The notes: generated by a model not told the origin, from the sequence alone. Counted from the first letter of the stretch, positions 1 to 8,077 are shown. The stretch is DNA of 46,227 nt from Candidatus Omnitrophota bacterium (GCA_016214265.1 JACROU010000006.1:1-46227); one strand, 5' to 3'. Numbers and translations: made by a program.

Positions 1-354
1 CCGGTCACTTTCAGACGTAACTGGAATATATTTAGGATCTCCCGTTGTCCCGCTTGTCATCGCAAAAAATATCGGCTTATCAATAGTTAATTGAGCTGGC
101 ATCCCATGAAATGCCCTGTCGACGTAAGGCTTGATATCTTCGTAAGTGGTAATGGGAATCGTTTTTTTAAAATCCTGAATTGAGTGAATATGTTTGAAGT
201 CATGATCTTTTCCATATTGAGTGCCTTCATTTTTGCGCATCAAACGCATCACAAGTGAGTCTTGAATTGCTCTTGCACGGCCGCATTGCTCATAAAATTC
301 GCGAAGCGCCGCTCGCCCCACACCTAATAAAAAAAGCTCTTTCATGATTGGCAT
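1..354 (-). CDS. GH3-family acyl-adenylating/amide-forming enzyme, N-terminal part (cut by window edge)
   Basis: The 118 visible codons are open to the left edge, so only the N-terminus is seen. The motif TSGTTGDPKYIPVT (residues 100-113) is the ATP/AMP-binding loop of the GH3 branch of the ANL adenylating enzymes, known in plants for joining amino acids to acyl acids such as jasmonate or indole acetate. Upstream residues with the pattern NEGTQYGKDHDF and IPITTYEDIKPYV (about 42-78) are also typical of GH3 proteins. The start at 354 has GGAAG 9 bases upstream; a second ATG at 345 gives MKELFLL and is possible. It lies 12 bp downstream of the enolase-superfamily gene and is probably cotranscribed with it. 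The acyl and amine substrates cannot be told from this fragment. Bacterial GH3 proteins are widespread but mostly uncharacterised. Confidence 0.85.
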   Translation of the reverse strand, partial: MPIMKELFLLGVGRAALREFYEQCGRARAIQDSLVMRLMRKNEGTQYGKDHDFKHIHSIQDFKKTIPITTYEDIKPYVDRAFHGMPAQLTIDKPIFFAMTSGTTGDPKYIPVTSESDR

Positions 355-366
355 AATCTATCTTCC

Positions 367-1569
367 TTACCTTCCGCTTTTTTTGATCACATCATGATGA
401 ACGGTGTAACGTCTAAGCACCCGCTCATCCACTTCCACTCCCCAGCCACATCCCTCTGGCCGTCTCGGAGGATGCCCTCCCCAACCAAACTGAAGAATGG
501 GCTCGAAAGGATCTTCTTTCAATAAAAGCAATCCAAAACATCCCTCCATAAATTTGATTTTTGGCACAGAAGAGGCAAAAGCCAACTGAGCGGCTGAAAG
601 GAGCGATGATTCTCCCACATGACAACCGATTTGAATCTCCAGCCCCGCCTCCCGGGATTCATGCGCGCGAGCCAAAGCCGCCATGACCCCACCGCATTTT
701 GAGATACGAATATTGACTCCCGTGCAGGCATTTTTTTCGATAAGTTGTTTTAAGGATTCCCTGTTGGTGAAGCTCTCGTCCGCGATAATCTTTACGCCAC
801 ACTCACGCACGAGAGAAGCCATCACATCAAGCTCATTCGCCGGAACCGGCTGTTCAAAAAATGAAATCCCATGGCCGGAAAGCGTTTTTATGGCAAAAAT
901 CGCCTCTTCTTTATTCCAAGCCATATTTGCATCAATTCGAATATCAATTTTTTTCCCAAGAATTTTCCTTAGCCGGACAATCGAATCCAGACCACGGATT
1001 TCGCTAGTTTTCATCTTTACCTGTTGGAATCCAAATAGTTTTATTTTCAGCGCAGAGGCAAGCAGTTTGAGGCCTGATTCTTGAGATAAAACGGCGCTGT
1101 AATTTGGCAATAATGCCGTTCCAATTTTCAAAGCCGATTCTTTAAATTCGCGGCCGAAAGTATCCAGAAGTGCCAAATCAACAGCGCACCAGGCGGATGG
1201 ATGAATACAATTGGGCGAAACCCAATCAAGAGGCGCCTTCCCATCGCAGGATTCCAAAAATATCTTCACCTCATCGAGAGAGTCGAAACTTTTGTCTAAT
1301 AGTCGCGGAAGAATGCGATCGCGCAGAAGTTGATAGGCAGAATCCCTTGTCTCACCCGTCACATACTCCCGGGGTAGGCTTTCCCCATATCCAGTAACAC
1401 CATGATCGGTAATACATTTAATGAATAGACTTTCAGAGGATGAGCGCTCGCAAGCGGCGTGCTTGAAAGGGTGTCGAAGAGGTAAATCAACAGCAAACAG
1501 ATCTATTGAAACAATTCTTGAACGGAGCTTTCGCTCTTCGGTTTTAAGTGCCTCGTGATGATCCGTCAT
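367..1569 (-). CDS. Enolase-superfamily enzyme (muconate lactonizing/racemase subgroup)
   Basis: About 400 residues with the full catalytic set of the MLE subgroup. Numbered from the longest possible start at 1578, these are a VKMK motif (Lys188 and Lys190), metal ligands Asp216 (DANMAW), Glu242 (FFEQP) and Asp267 (ADES), and Lys294 (ISKCGG). They build the two-base, Mg2+-dependent active site that abstracts a proton next to a carboxylate. Members include dipeptide epimerases, N-succinylamino-acid racemases, o-succinylbenzoate synthase and cycloisomerases, and sequence alone does not decide between them. The ATG at 1569 is preferred because GGAG sits 10 bases before it; the ATG at 1578 is almost on top of the same site. 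The gene sits just upstream of the GH3 gene and is divergent from a hydrolase-SDR/methyltransferase pair. An o-succinylbenzoate synthase role is unlikely because menaquinone is made here by the futalosine route. A racemase acting on N-acyl amino acids is an attractive but unproven reading. Confidence 0.85.
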   Translation of the reverse strand: MTDHHEALKTEERKLRSRIVSIDLFAVDLPLRHPFKHAACERSSSESLFIKCITDHGVTGYGESLPREYVTGETRDSAYQLLRDRILPRLLDKSFDSLDEVKIFLESCDGKAPLDWVSPNCIHPSAWCAVDLALLDTFGREFKESALKIGTALLPNYSAVLSQESGLKLLASALKIKLFGFQQVKMKTSEIRGLDSIVRLRKILGKKIDIRIDANMAWNKEEAIFAIKTLSGHGISFFEQPVPANELDVMASLVRECGVKIIADESFTNRESLKQLIEKNACTGVNIRISKCGGVMAALARAHESREAGLEIQIGCHVGESSLLSAAQLAFASSVPKIKFMEGCFGLLLLKEDPFEPILQFGWGGHPPRRPEGCGWGVEVDERVLRRYTVHHDVIKKSGR

Positions 1570-1578
1570 CCTAACCAT

Positions 1579-1689
1579 TCTCCTTATTGCACTTATATCG
1601 TTTTTACCGGCTATACTTGAAGTGTAACACCTTTTTTGACAGACAGCCCAAAGGATGAGCCATTAACATCATTAACAAGGACGTTTACG
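1579..1689. promoter_or_regulatory. Divergent intergenic region between enolase-superfamily gene and hydrolase-SDR gene
   Basis: The 111-bp gap must hold promoters for both directions. For the minus strand, TTCAAG and TATAAG separated by 18 bases form a weak candidate near 1590-1620. For the plus strand a perfect TTGACA occurs at 1636-1641, but no good -10 lies 16-19 bases downstream. No clear operator was recognised. Confidence 0.35.
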
Positions 1690-2799
1690 ATGAACTCAAA
1701 GGAAATATTCAGCGAATTCCACTGCGCTTTGAAATCCGGAGAAGACTGCGTCTATTACGTTTATCCTCAAAATCAAAAAAAGTTTGACCGGGTGCTCGTC
1801 TACCTGCATGGACTAGTTAGCGATATTCACTGGTTTGAAATTCCCAAAAACATTCCAAAAGGGACAGCGGTTTTGTTTTTACCTCGGCATCCAAGAATTC
1901 ACGTTAAATCATTCGAAGAATGGACAGATAATTTCGAGGAGTGCTTTCAAGACTTTAAGCGCCGCCATGAAAGCCATTACTATCATCTTGTGGGACATTG
2001 CTTTGGCGCTTTGCCCGGCCTGCACTGGGCAGCGATGAAGCCGCTGAATTTTACAAGCTTAACGCTGGTCTCACCGCCGTTTGAGCTGAAAGATAATTTT
2101 GACATTAAAACAAAGATCGCTATTCTCTTCGGCAAAAAAGAACAACTTCATCGATCACTCCTGACACCTCGGCATTTCACAAGGCTTCCCTATCTGAGAC
2201 GTTTTATCGAAAATAATCCGACGACAACATTTCATTTTAGCAATTCATTTTTTCTCGAAACAGAAAAACTCAGAAAATGGCTTGTGAAAAATGTGATCTA
2301 TTACCCGGTCCCCACCCATTTCCTACTCTCATCCGAGGACGCCATCGTCAAGCCGGGCAAACTGAGCCCCAACGGCCAGGTCCACGATTTACCCGAAGAA
2401 ACAACCCTTATCTATTCCGATCATTACACAGAGCTTCTCCCCAATAAAAATCTATTTTGGAATTCTGTTTTTGATTTTCAACTGCGCCATGAAATCAAAT
2501 TCGAAATTCACGGGAGAATTCACAAGATTCTGGTTACCGGATCTACTGGATTTGTGGGATCACATATTGTTCGGAAATTAGCGGCTGAGGGTAAAGAAGT
2601 CGTCGCTCTCGTCAGGGATCCCGAGAAAGCACGGAAAATTTTTCCGGACATTATCGAAAAAATCGAACTTCGAAAAGGTGAACTTGACGATGCGGCTTCA
2701 ATGGAAAAAGCGCTTGAAGAAATCGACGCTGTGATTCATACCGCGGCCCACGTCAGCGATTGGGACCGGAAGGAACGATTCAACGCCATCAATGTGTAA
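1690..2799 (+). CDS. Alpha/beta-hydrolase fused to SDR epimerase/reductase, 5' part ending at an in-frame TAA
   Basis: Start ATG 1690 has AAGGA 8 bases upstream (1677-1681). Residues 1-270 look like an alpha/beta-hydrolase: a VYLHG oxyanion segment (37-41), a nucleophile elbow GHCFG with Cys104 in place of the usual Ser, Asp217 (SSEDAIV) and His245 (SDHYTE), so a Cys-Asp-His triad is plausible. From residue 279 a second domain begins with the Rossmann motif VTGSTGFVG of extended SDR enzymes (NAD-dependent epimerase/3-beta-HSD type). Translation stops at TAA 2797-2799, inside the family signature NVxGTxNL, where the x codon has become the stop. The same frame resumes at once (GTKNLL) and continues to 3504. 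The intact protein would be about 604 residues. Either the gene is broken by one base change, the stop is an assembly error, or two polypeptides are made. The hydrolase domain alone could still be functional. Confidence 0.75.
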   Translation: MNSKEIFSEFHCALKSGEDCVYYVYPQNQKKFDRVLVYLHGLVSDIHWFEIPKNIPKGTAVLFLPRHPRIHVKSFEEWTDNFEECFQDFKRRHESHYYHLVGHCFGALPGLHWAAMKPLNFTSLTLVSPPFELKDNFDIKTKIAILFGKKEQLHRSLLTPRHFTRLPYLRRFIENNPTTTFHFSNSFFLETEKLRKWLVKNVIYYPVPTHFLLSSEDAIVKPGKLSPNGQVHDLPEETTLIYSDHYTELLPNKNLFWNSVFDFQLRHEIKFEIHGRIHKILVTGSTGFVGSHIVRKLAAEGKEVVALVRDPEKARKIFPDIIEKIELRKGELDDAASMEKALEEIDAVIHTAAHVSDWDRKERFNAINV

Positions 2800-2817
2800 G
2801 GTACGAAAAACCTGCTG

Positions 2818-3504
2818 ATGACAGCCCATGCCAAAGGAGTCAAACAATTCATCCATATTTCAAGCATGAGCGTTTTCGGAGACACGGATCAAGTCAACGC
2901 AGATGAGAATCATCCGTACATATTCTCATCCGACCCGTATTCGAATAGTAAGATTCACTCCGAGATTTTTGTGAAACGCTACTGTGAGAGTAATAAAATT
3001 CCATTTACGATTATCCGTCCTGGATTTATATATGGTGAAGGTGACAACAATTTCTTTCCCAATTTGATCAAAAACTTAAAATCGGGCATGTTTAAATACG
3101 TTGGTTCAAAGAATAATATATTAAACGCCGTTTATGTCGGAAACATTGCCGCCTTGGCCAATGCCGCCATTGACAATCCCAAATGTTTCGGCGAGATATA
3201 CAATCTTGCAGACTCCAAGCACGTCGCCATCGGAGAATTTATTCCGCGAGTTGCTAAAGAATTGGGACTTCTGGAACCACAGAAAATCGTTCCTCTTAAA
3301 ATGGCGCTGATCGTGGCGACTATTTTCGAAGTAATATTTCGAGGCCTCAAACTCAATTCACCTCCCCCAATCACGAGCAAGAAAATCACTTTCACCGGCC
3401 GGAGCCGTGCTGTGAATACCGGTAAAGCCTATCGTCTTTTGGGATATGTTCCTTTTTCGTATGAGGAAGGTATCCGGCGCACTTTGGAGTCATTTAAACA
3501 ATGA
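2818..3504 (+). CDS. SDR epimerase/reductase, C-terminal remainder in the same frame after the TAA
   Basis: This is the rest of the SDR domain begun in the preceding reading frame; it is in phase and nothing is missing except the single stop codon. In full-length numbering it holds the ISSMS serine segment (Ser391/392) and the YSNSK catalytic pair (Tyr417, Lys421), followed by IIRPGFIYG, typical of 3-beta-HSD/OleD-like and NAD-dependent epimerase proteins. The ATG at 2818 has no good ribosome-binding site, so independent initiation is doubtful. Without the Rossmann half it could not bind NAD(P). Its 3' end overlaps the methyltransferase start by ATGA (3501-3504), which suggests that translation once ran, or still runs, through the whole fusion into the next gene. 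Confidence 0.7.
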   Translation: MTAHAKGVKQFIHISSMSVFGDTDQVNADENHPYIFSSDPYSNSKIHSEIFVKRYCESNKIPFTIIRPGFIYGEGDNNFFPNLIKNLKSGMFKYVGSKNNILNAVYVGNIAALANAAIDNPKCFGEIYNLADSKHVAIGEFIPRVAKELGLLEPQKIVPLKMALIVATIFEVIFRGLKLNSPPPITSKKITFTGRSRAVNTGKAYRLLGYVPFSYEEGIRRTLESFKQ

Positions 3505-4538
3505 TTACAGAACTATGCACACTCATTCGTTTTCTTGGATTGAAAAAAAATTTAATAACCCGTCATGCAATGCTCACGGCAAAGTCTCCAATCCGCGGAT
3601 ATGTCTTAACTAATTGTTTTTGGGCATTGAATCAAATTGGATTCATTGACGAACTCGAAAAAAACAATGCAGATATCACTTCCTTCTGCCAGAACCGGAA
3701 TATCGATAGCACAATATTAAGTTACATCACAAAGTATCTGGCTCGCTTAGGATATTTAGAAACGAAAAATCAGACGGTTTCATGGACCAAGCGGGGACAC
3801 AAAACCTGGACCGAAATCGAAGGCGTGTTCGACATTTTCTCGTCGTATGAGCCTTTCTTTAAAAATCTATGCGAGTTATTGAAGAAAAACGTTTCACTAA
3901 AAGACATCAAGAGAAATGATTTATCCGTGGCTCTGGGTTTTCAAAAAACAGGTGAGCAATTTACCTTTCCCATCATGACTCAAATCGTCAAAAAGATTCA
4001 CCCCAAAGGCGTCATCGAACTCGGCTGTGGCAATATTGATTTATCGCGTCATCTATTAAAAAATTTTCCAGACATACGTTTTTTGGGCATTGATCACGAT
4101 GACCGTTTTCTGATCCGGGCACGACAATCCATGCACGCCGGTAAATTGAATGGACATATTCAATTATTAAAGCGGGATATTTTTGACCTTACTCGGGACG
4201 ATGCCGATTTTGCTCCGTATAACCTGGTTACAGCTATCGATTTATTTCATGGATATTTTACGGACGGAAAGGAAAAACTCGTGAGGCTATTTTCGAATCT
4301 TCGAAAAACTTTTTCAGGAAAAAATTTCCTGATTTCAGAAGTCTGTCTTCCAGATGAAAAACAGATGAAACGGCTGGCTTACCCGCATGTGGAGCATGAA
4401 TTATTTCATGACTTAACGGCTCAAAAAACATTCAAGGCAGGAGAGCTAGAGGCTTTGCTTCAAGAATCGGGCTTCACGATTCAAAAAATATGGCGTGTCA
4501 AAAACCTCGCGGCCCGGGTGTTTATTTTCTGCAATTAG
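3501..4538 (+). CDS. SAM-dependent methyltransferase with N-terminal winged-helix-like domain
   Basis: 345 residues. The first ~105 resemble the winged-helix/dimerisation domain found before the catalytic domain of small-molecule O-methyltransferases (YLETKN...WTKRGH around 85-100). The catalytic Rossmann fold starts with SAM motif I, VIELGCGNID (171-180), and an acidic motif, GIDHD (196-200), likely binds the ribose hydroxyls. The start codon overlaps the stop of the SDR frame by four bases, so the two are translationally coupled and probably act on the same compound. The target is unknown; a polyketide-like, aromatic or acyl-amino-acid product would fit the neighbours. The gene ends just before a long palindrome. 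Confidence 0.75.
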   Translation: MITELCTLIRFLGLKKNLITRHAMLTAKSPIRGYVLTNCFWALNQIGFIDELEKNNADITSFCQNRNIDSTILSYITKYLARLGYLETKNQTVSWTKRGHKTWTEIEGVFDIFSSYEPFFKNLCELLKKNVSLKDIKRNDLSVALGFQKTGEQFTFPIMTQIVKKIHPKGVIELGCGNIDLSRHLLKNFPDIRFLGIDHDDRFLIRARQSMHAGKLNGHIQLLKRDIFDLTRDDADFAPYNLVTAIDLFHGYFTDGKEKLVRLFSNLRKTFSGKNFLISEVCLPDEKQMKRLAYPHVEHELFHDLTAQKTFKAGELEALLQESGFTIQKIWRVKNLAARVFIFCN

Positions 4539-4543
4539 TTTTC

Positions 4544-4590
4544 GTAGGGGGCACGGAAGGTAGCGGCTACCTTCCGTGCCCCTAAACTAC
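4544..4590. repeat. REP-like palindrome between convergent genes
   Basis: Arms 4548-4564 and 4566-4582 form a 17-bp perfect inverted repeat (GGGGCACGGAAGGTAGC and its complement) around one base. It is flanked by GTAG at 4544-4547 and CTAC at 4587-4590, a layout reminiscent of REP elements mobilised by RAYT transposases, whose hairpins carry a GTAG head. No T-run follows the stem on either strand, so it is not a textbook Rho-independent terminator, but it may still separate the convergent transcripts. Its right arm touches the stop codon of the minus-strand SDR. Confidence 0.6.
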
Positions 4591-5535
4591 AAAACGATGA
4601 TCAGCGTAACAAGCAAGCGCTTCGCTCAACGCATACGGTTCGATCTTAAAATCTTCGGTTAGGGCATTTCTCGTGGCCACAGAATCTGATCCCGCTATTT
4701 TCAATTGATCCCGCGAAAGAGTTGGAACATCCTGAAACGTCTCGCACAGTACAGCGGCCAGCCATGCCAAGGGCCCAGGAATCGCGATAAGGTTTTTCCG
4801 GATATTTACAATATCCATCAACCGTTCAATGAATTGCCGGGTAGAAAGCGTTTCGCTGCCACCCAGCTCCAAAATCGAATTATCCCAGGCTTGCGCACGA
4901 ATCGCCTTCGTCATTGCCTGGGCCAAATCGCCTACAAAAATCGGCTGTATTCGATTCATCCCTCCAAGAATCAGCGGAACAGATTTCTTTTTCTGAATGA
5001 GCTCCACGTAACGTCGGACAATTTTGGAGTCATGGTAACCTAAAATCTTTCCAACGATGAGCGACGGCCGGAAGATAACATAGGTCAATCCTGAATGCTT
5101 CAATGCCTCTTCGGCCAGCCACTTTGTCCGATGATATTGCGAACACGCATCGGGGCCACATCCCAATGCCGTGAGTAAAACAATTTTTTTAGATCCAGAT
5201 TTTCGAGCTGCTGAAAAAAATCGCTTCGCCGTCTCAGTCTGCAACTCCTCCAGCTTCACTCCCTTTTTCGGCGCAATACTGCCTATCAGGTGAACCAGAA
5301 TATCCGAATGGCGCATCGCAGAAGCCAATTGCTCGGGATCACTGAAATCAGCGAGCGGGACAATTTCCGCACCCAAAGAACGAAGCAATTCCACATCCCG
5401 CGGATTGGACTGGCTGCGAACGAGACATTTTGGAATTAAACATTGGTCGATAAGCGACTTTACCAGATGAACACCAACGTATCCTGTTGCGCCGCTTATG
5501 ACTACAGAGGGTACTGTGGCTTTCTGGTCCATCAT
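4582..5535 (-). CDS. Atypical SDR, NAD(P)H-binding (NDUFA9/YbjT-like)
   Basis: 317 residues. An N-terminal Rossmann motif SGATGYVG (14-21) is followed by the YHRTK pair (Tyr134, Lys138) and FRPSLIVG (155-162), as in atypical short-chain dehydrogenases related to complex I subunit NDUFA9 and to YbjT. Such proteins bind NAD(P) and many have no known substrate. The C-terminus contains a hydrophobic stretch (IPGPLAWLAAVL) that may touch the membrane. The start at 5535 has GGGAG 7 bases upstream. It follows fadL by 24 bp on the same strand, so the two are likely cotranscribed. Its role next to an outer-membrane lipid or hydrocarbon transporter is unknown; a lipid or quinone-related reduction is only a guess. 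Confidence 0.7.
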   Translation of the reverse strand: MMDQKATVPSVVISGATGYVGVHLVKSLIDQCLIPKCLVRSQSNPRDVELLRSLGAEIVPLADFSDPEQLASAMRHSDILVHLIGSIAPKKGVKLEELQTETAKRFFSAARKSGSKKIVLLTALGCGPDACSQYHRTKWLAEEALKHSGLTYVIFRPSLIVGKILGYHDSKIVRRYVELIQKKKSVPLILGGMNRIQPIFVGDLAQAMTKAIRAQAWDNSILELGGSETLSTRQFIERLMDIVNIRKNLIAIPGPLAWLAAVLCETFQDVPTLSRDQLKIAGSDSVATRNALTEDFKIEPYALSEALACYADHRFVV

Positions 5536-5559
5536 GAATGATCTCCCGGCGGGAATTAC

Positions 5560-6954
5560 TTACGATTGCTGAACGGCTTTGATGACATTCAAAGAATTTT
5601 TTTCACTTTTGGTAAATGGCAGGTCGAATCGATATGTAAAGTTCACCATAAATTCTTCAGTAAATGTCAGATAACGCCCATCAACACTGACCCCGGTTTT
5701 GTTAAACACACCGGGATTCGAAATACTACGGCGGGTGTAGAGCAAAGCTAAATAGGCGAAATCCAGAGTTGCTTTCTTCTTTTTATCTAAATTGAGACGA
5801 AACCCGAATGTCCCGCCCAAACGGTCTGAATCGGGAATCACGTTGGTAAAATGATCTTTCGGCGACGCCGCCGTATAAAAAAACGCGCCACCCATCAAAT
5901 CCACATGCCGATTCAGCAGATAATGACCGCCGAGATTGAAGCTCCAGGTGTCATTAAAATCTTTGGGGTTGGTTCCCAGCGCGACCAAAATATTATTAGG
6001 CCGGTCAAACGCAAAATCCGTATCTTTGAACGTGTGCCAGCCCGTATATGCCCAGTCAAATTCCACGGCCCATTTATCGGACGGCATGTAGGCATATCCC
6101 ACGGTGATATTAAAAGGAAGCGGGACTTCAGTTTGAGTCCCTGTTACAAAATTCGGAATAGTGGGAAATGTTGCACCCAGCAATGGATTGATATTTTCAA
6201 TTTTCACTTCCCCATTCGTATTGACCGTTGCCCGTGACCGATAAAAAACTCCGAGCTGATGATGTTTTGCTGGTTTCAGAAGCGCGCTTGCGAGCCAACC
6301 CCATCCGCTTCCATTCGTTTCAACGCGCGCCAATCCATCTGGAAATGTGTTTCCGGGAACAGCGGTTTGAAGCAAAGCTGAGTTTGGGAAATTAAAAACT
6401 TGATCATACCGGTAAGCAATGTAATCGACCGCTCCACCCCCGACAGAAAATTTGTCGCAAACTTTTAACCCGCCGGCTATGGTCACCGCCACCATGTTTA
6501 AGTAGTTATGATGACCCGTATACCGCGCCATACGACTCATAGAATGATAACGATTTTGCAATCCGAATGGAGACGTTAAGCCGACACCAAATCCCAATCG
6601 ATCTGCGCCAAATTTTCCGGGATTCATCGTTAGATAAGAATTGGGAATCAATAACAGCTGACCAGTACTTTTCTCTTCATCACCAGTCACTTTGCTGTGA
6701 AAAAACGTGTGCATATCAATACCGGCCAGCCCGCCAGAATATTGAATGCCTTCCAAATCCGGTAATCCCGCAGCGTTATATACCACGGAATCCGGATCGT
6801 TCGGACGGGCTACAACAGCATTAGCCTGCGCCAGAGAAGCCGCGCTGTAAGAAGCATTCTCGATTCCTGAGGAACCCAACGCCCAAGCTTTTGGAATGGC
6901 TGTAAAGATCACTAAAAATAAGGCGATTGAAATTGTTGAAATTCGGGAGAACAT
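5560..6954 (-). CDS. FadL/TodX-family outer-membrane transporter
   Basis: 464 residues. A signal peptide (hydrophobic 8-22, cleavage likely after AWA at 23-25) is followed by the family N-terminus, in which a small-residue stretch (SSGIENASYSAASLAQANA) leads to DSVVYNAAGL, matching the FadL pattern of an N-terminal hatch and then an NPAG-like turn. The remainder alternates as beta strands and ends near NFTYRFDLPF, a likely last barrel strand. FadL proteins let long-chain fatty acids or other hydrophobic molecules cross the outer membrane by lateral diffusion. The gene lies 37 bp after rodA and 24 bp before an SDR gene. No clear ribosome-binding site precedes the ATG. Substrate is not predictable. 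Confidence 0.85.
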   Translation of the reverse strand: MFSRISTISIALFLVIFTAIPKAWALGSSGIENASYSAASLAQANAVVARPNDPDSVVYNAAGLPDLEGIQYSGGLAGIDMHTFFHSKVTGDEEKSTGQLLLIPNSYLTMNPGKFGADRLGFGVGLTSPFGLQNRYHSMSRMARYTGHHNYLNMVAVTIAGGLKVCDKFSVGGGAVDYIAYRYDQVFNFPNSALLQTAVPGNTFPDGLARVETNGSGWGWLASALLKPAKHHQLGVFYRSRATVNTNGEVKIENINPLLGATFPTIPNFVTGTQTEVPLPFNITVGYAYMPSDKWAVEFDWAYTGWHTFKDTDFAFDRPNNILVALGTNPKDFNDTWSFNLGGHYLLNRHVDLMGGAFFYTAASPKDHFTNVIPDSDRLGGTFGFRLNLDKKKKATLDFAYLALLYTRRSISNPGVFNKTGVSVDGRYLTFTEEFMVNFTYRFDLPFTKSEKNSLNVIKAVQQS

Positions 6955-6991
6955 ACAAGAATTATCGGCCGGTTGAAAAGACTGCTTCAGT

Positions 6992-8077
6992 TTAAAAAAT
7001 GGAACGGGTGCGGTAAACAGATATCAACAGCCCCACAGAAATAAATGCGCTGATCAATGATGAGCCACCGTAGCTTATAAATGGAAGCGGCAATCCGGTG
7101 ATGGGCATAATGCCAATGGTCATTCCAATGTTAACGAACACGTGGAACGCAAGCATCGATACAATACCAACAACAAGCAGACGTCCCGACATATCTGTAG
7201 TCTGGTTTCCAATCATCATCGCCCGCCAAAAGAATAATAAGAAGACAAGAAGCAATGCCATGGAGCCTATAAACCCCCATTCTTCACCGATCACGCTGAA
7301 AATAAAATCGGTGTGATGCTCCGGAATAAACCGAAGACGGTTTTGCGTTCCCTGAAACCAGCCTTTGCCAAACATCATGCCGGAACCAACTGCGATCTTC
7401 GACTGAATCGTATTGTACCCCGCACCAACCGGATCCACATTGGGATTGATAAAAACAAGCAGGCGTCTTTTTTGATATTCTTTTAACAGCAGCCAAAAAA
7501 CCGGCATACTAGCTAATCCAATCGCAATGGTTCCGAGAAGATATCGAAGTTTTGCTCCCCAAACGTAAAGCATCAGGAAAAATATCGGTACAAAAATCAG
7601 CGCGGTGCCCAAATCCGGCTGTTTCAAAATAAACCCAAGCGGAAAAAGAACGATCACCGAAGCAATCGCAAACGTAAACCACTGATTTTTTGTGGGTTTA
7701 TTTGCACCCAGAAAGCGCGCCAGAGTCAAAATTGTGGCAAGTTTACAGAATTCAGAAGGCTGAAGCGCGATAAATCCCAGATCGAGCCAGCGCTGGGCCC
7801 CCTTCGCGCTAACTCCGGTGAGCATCACCAAAACCAGCAGCATGATGGAAATACCATAAAAAATCGGCGCCAGATTCAAGAACGGCCGATACCCCACCCA
7901 CACCACGAGTAGGCACATGACAACGCCCATCCCAATCCACATAATCTGTTTCATGACATAATCCGTCTCAAAACCTGTTTTTGCGCTGGCGATAAAAACA
8001 AGTCCAATAAATGACAGACTGAGGGCGCAGAAAAAAAGCCCCCAATTGAATCCTTTCAGAACTTTAATCACCCACAT
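6992..8077 (-). CDS. rodA: RodA, SEDS-family peptidoglycan glycosyltransferase
   Basis: 361 residues with about ten membrane segments. It polymerises lipid II into glycan strands during rod elongation together with PBP2. SEDS hallmarks seen are a DLGTALIF motif near residues 180-190, QPSEFCKLA (about 106-114), and the C-terminal GLPLPFISYGGSSL. A long periplasmic loop contains the HHTDFIFSVIGEEWGF signature. Its start overlaps the end of the PBP2 gene by 14 bp and has GGAG 9 bases upstream. The mreB-mreC-mreD-mrdA-rodA order is the conserved rod-shape operon, which makes RodA rather than FtsW or SpoVE the right call. Confidence 0.95.
   Translation of the reverse strand: MWVIKVLKGFNWGLFFCALSLSFIGLVFIASAKTGFETDYVMKQIMWIGMGVVMCLLVVWVGYRPFLNLAPIFYGISIMLLVLVMLTGVSAKGAQRWLDLGFIALQPSEFCKLATILTLARFLGANKPTKNQWFTFAIASVIVLFPLGFILKQPDLGTALIFVPIFFLMLYVWGAKLRYLLGTIAIGLASMPVFWLLLKEYQKRRLLVFINPNVDPVGAGYNTIQSKIAVGSGMMFGKGWFQGTQNRLRFIPEHHTDFIFSVIGEEWGFIGSMALLLVFLLFFWRAMMIGNQTTDMSGRLLVVGIVSMLAFHVFVNIGMTIGIMPITGLPLPFISYGGSSLISAFISVGLLISVYRTRSIF

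Noticed and set aside
1636..1689. TTG start at 1636 for the hydrolase-SDR protein
   Set aside because: The ATG at 1690 has AAGGA at the right distance; the TTG has no ribosome-binding site and adds 18 unrelated residues.
2797..2799. Recoding of the stop as selenocysteine or pyrrolysine
   Set aside because: The codon is TAA, which is not used for either; no SECIS-like hairpin follows. A mutation or error is simpler.
4548..4582. Hairpin after the methyltransferase as a Rho-independent terminator
   Set aside because: The 17-bp stem is strong but no T-run follows on either strand; listed instead as a REP-like repeat that might only impede transcription.
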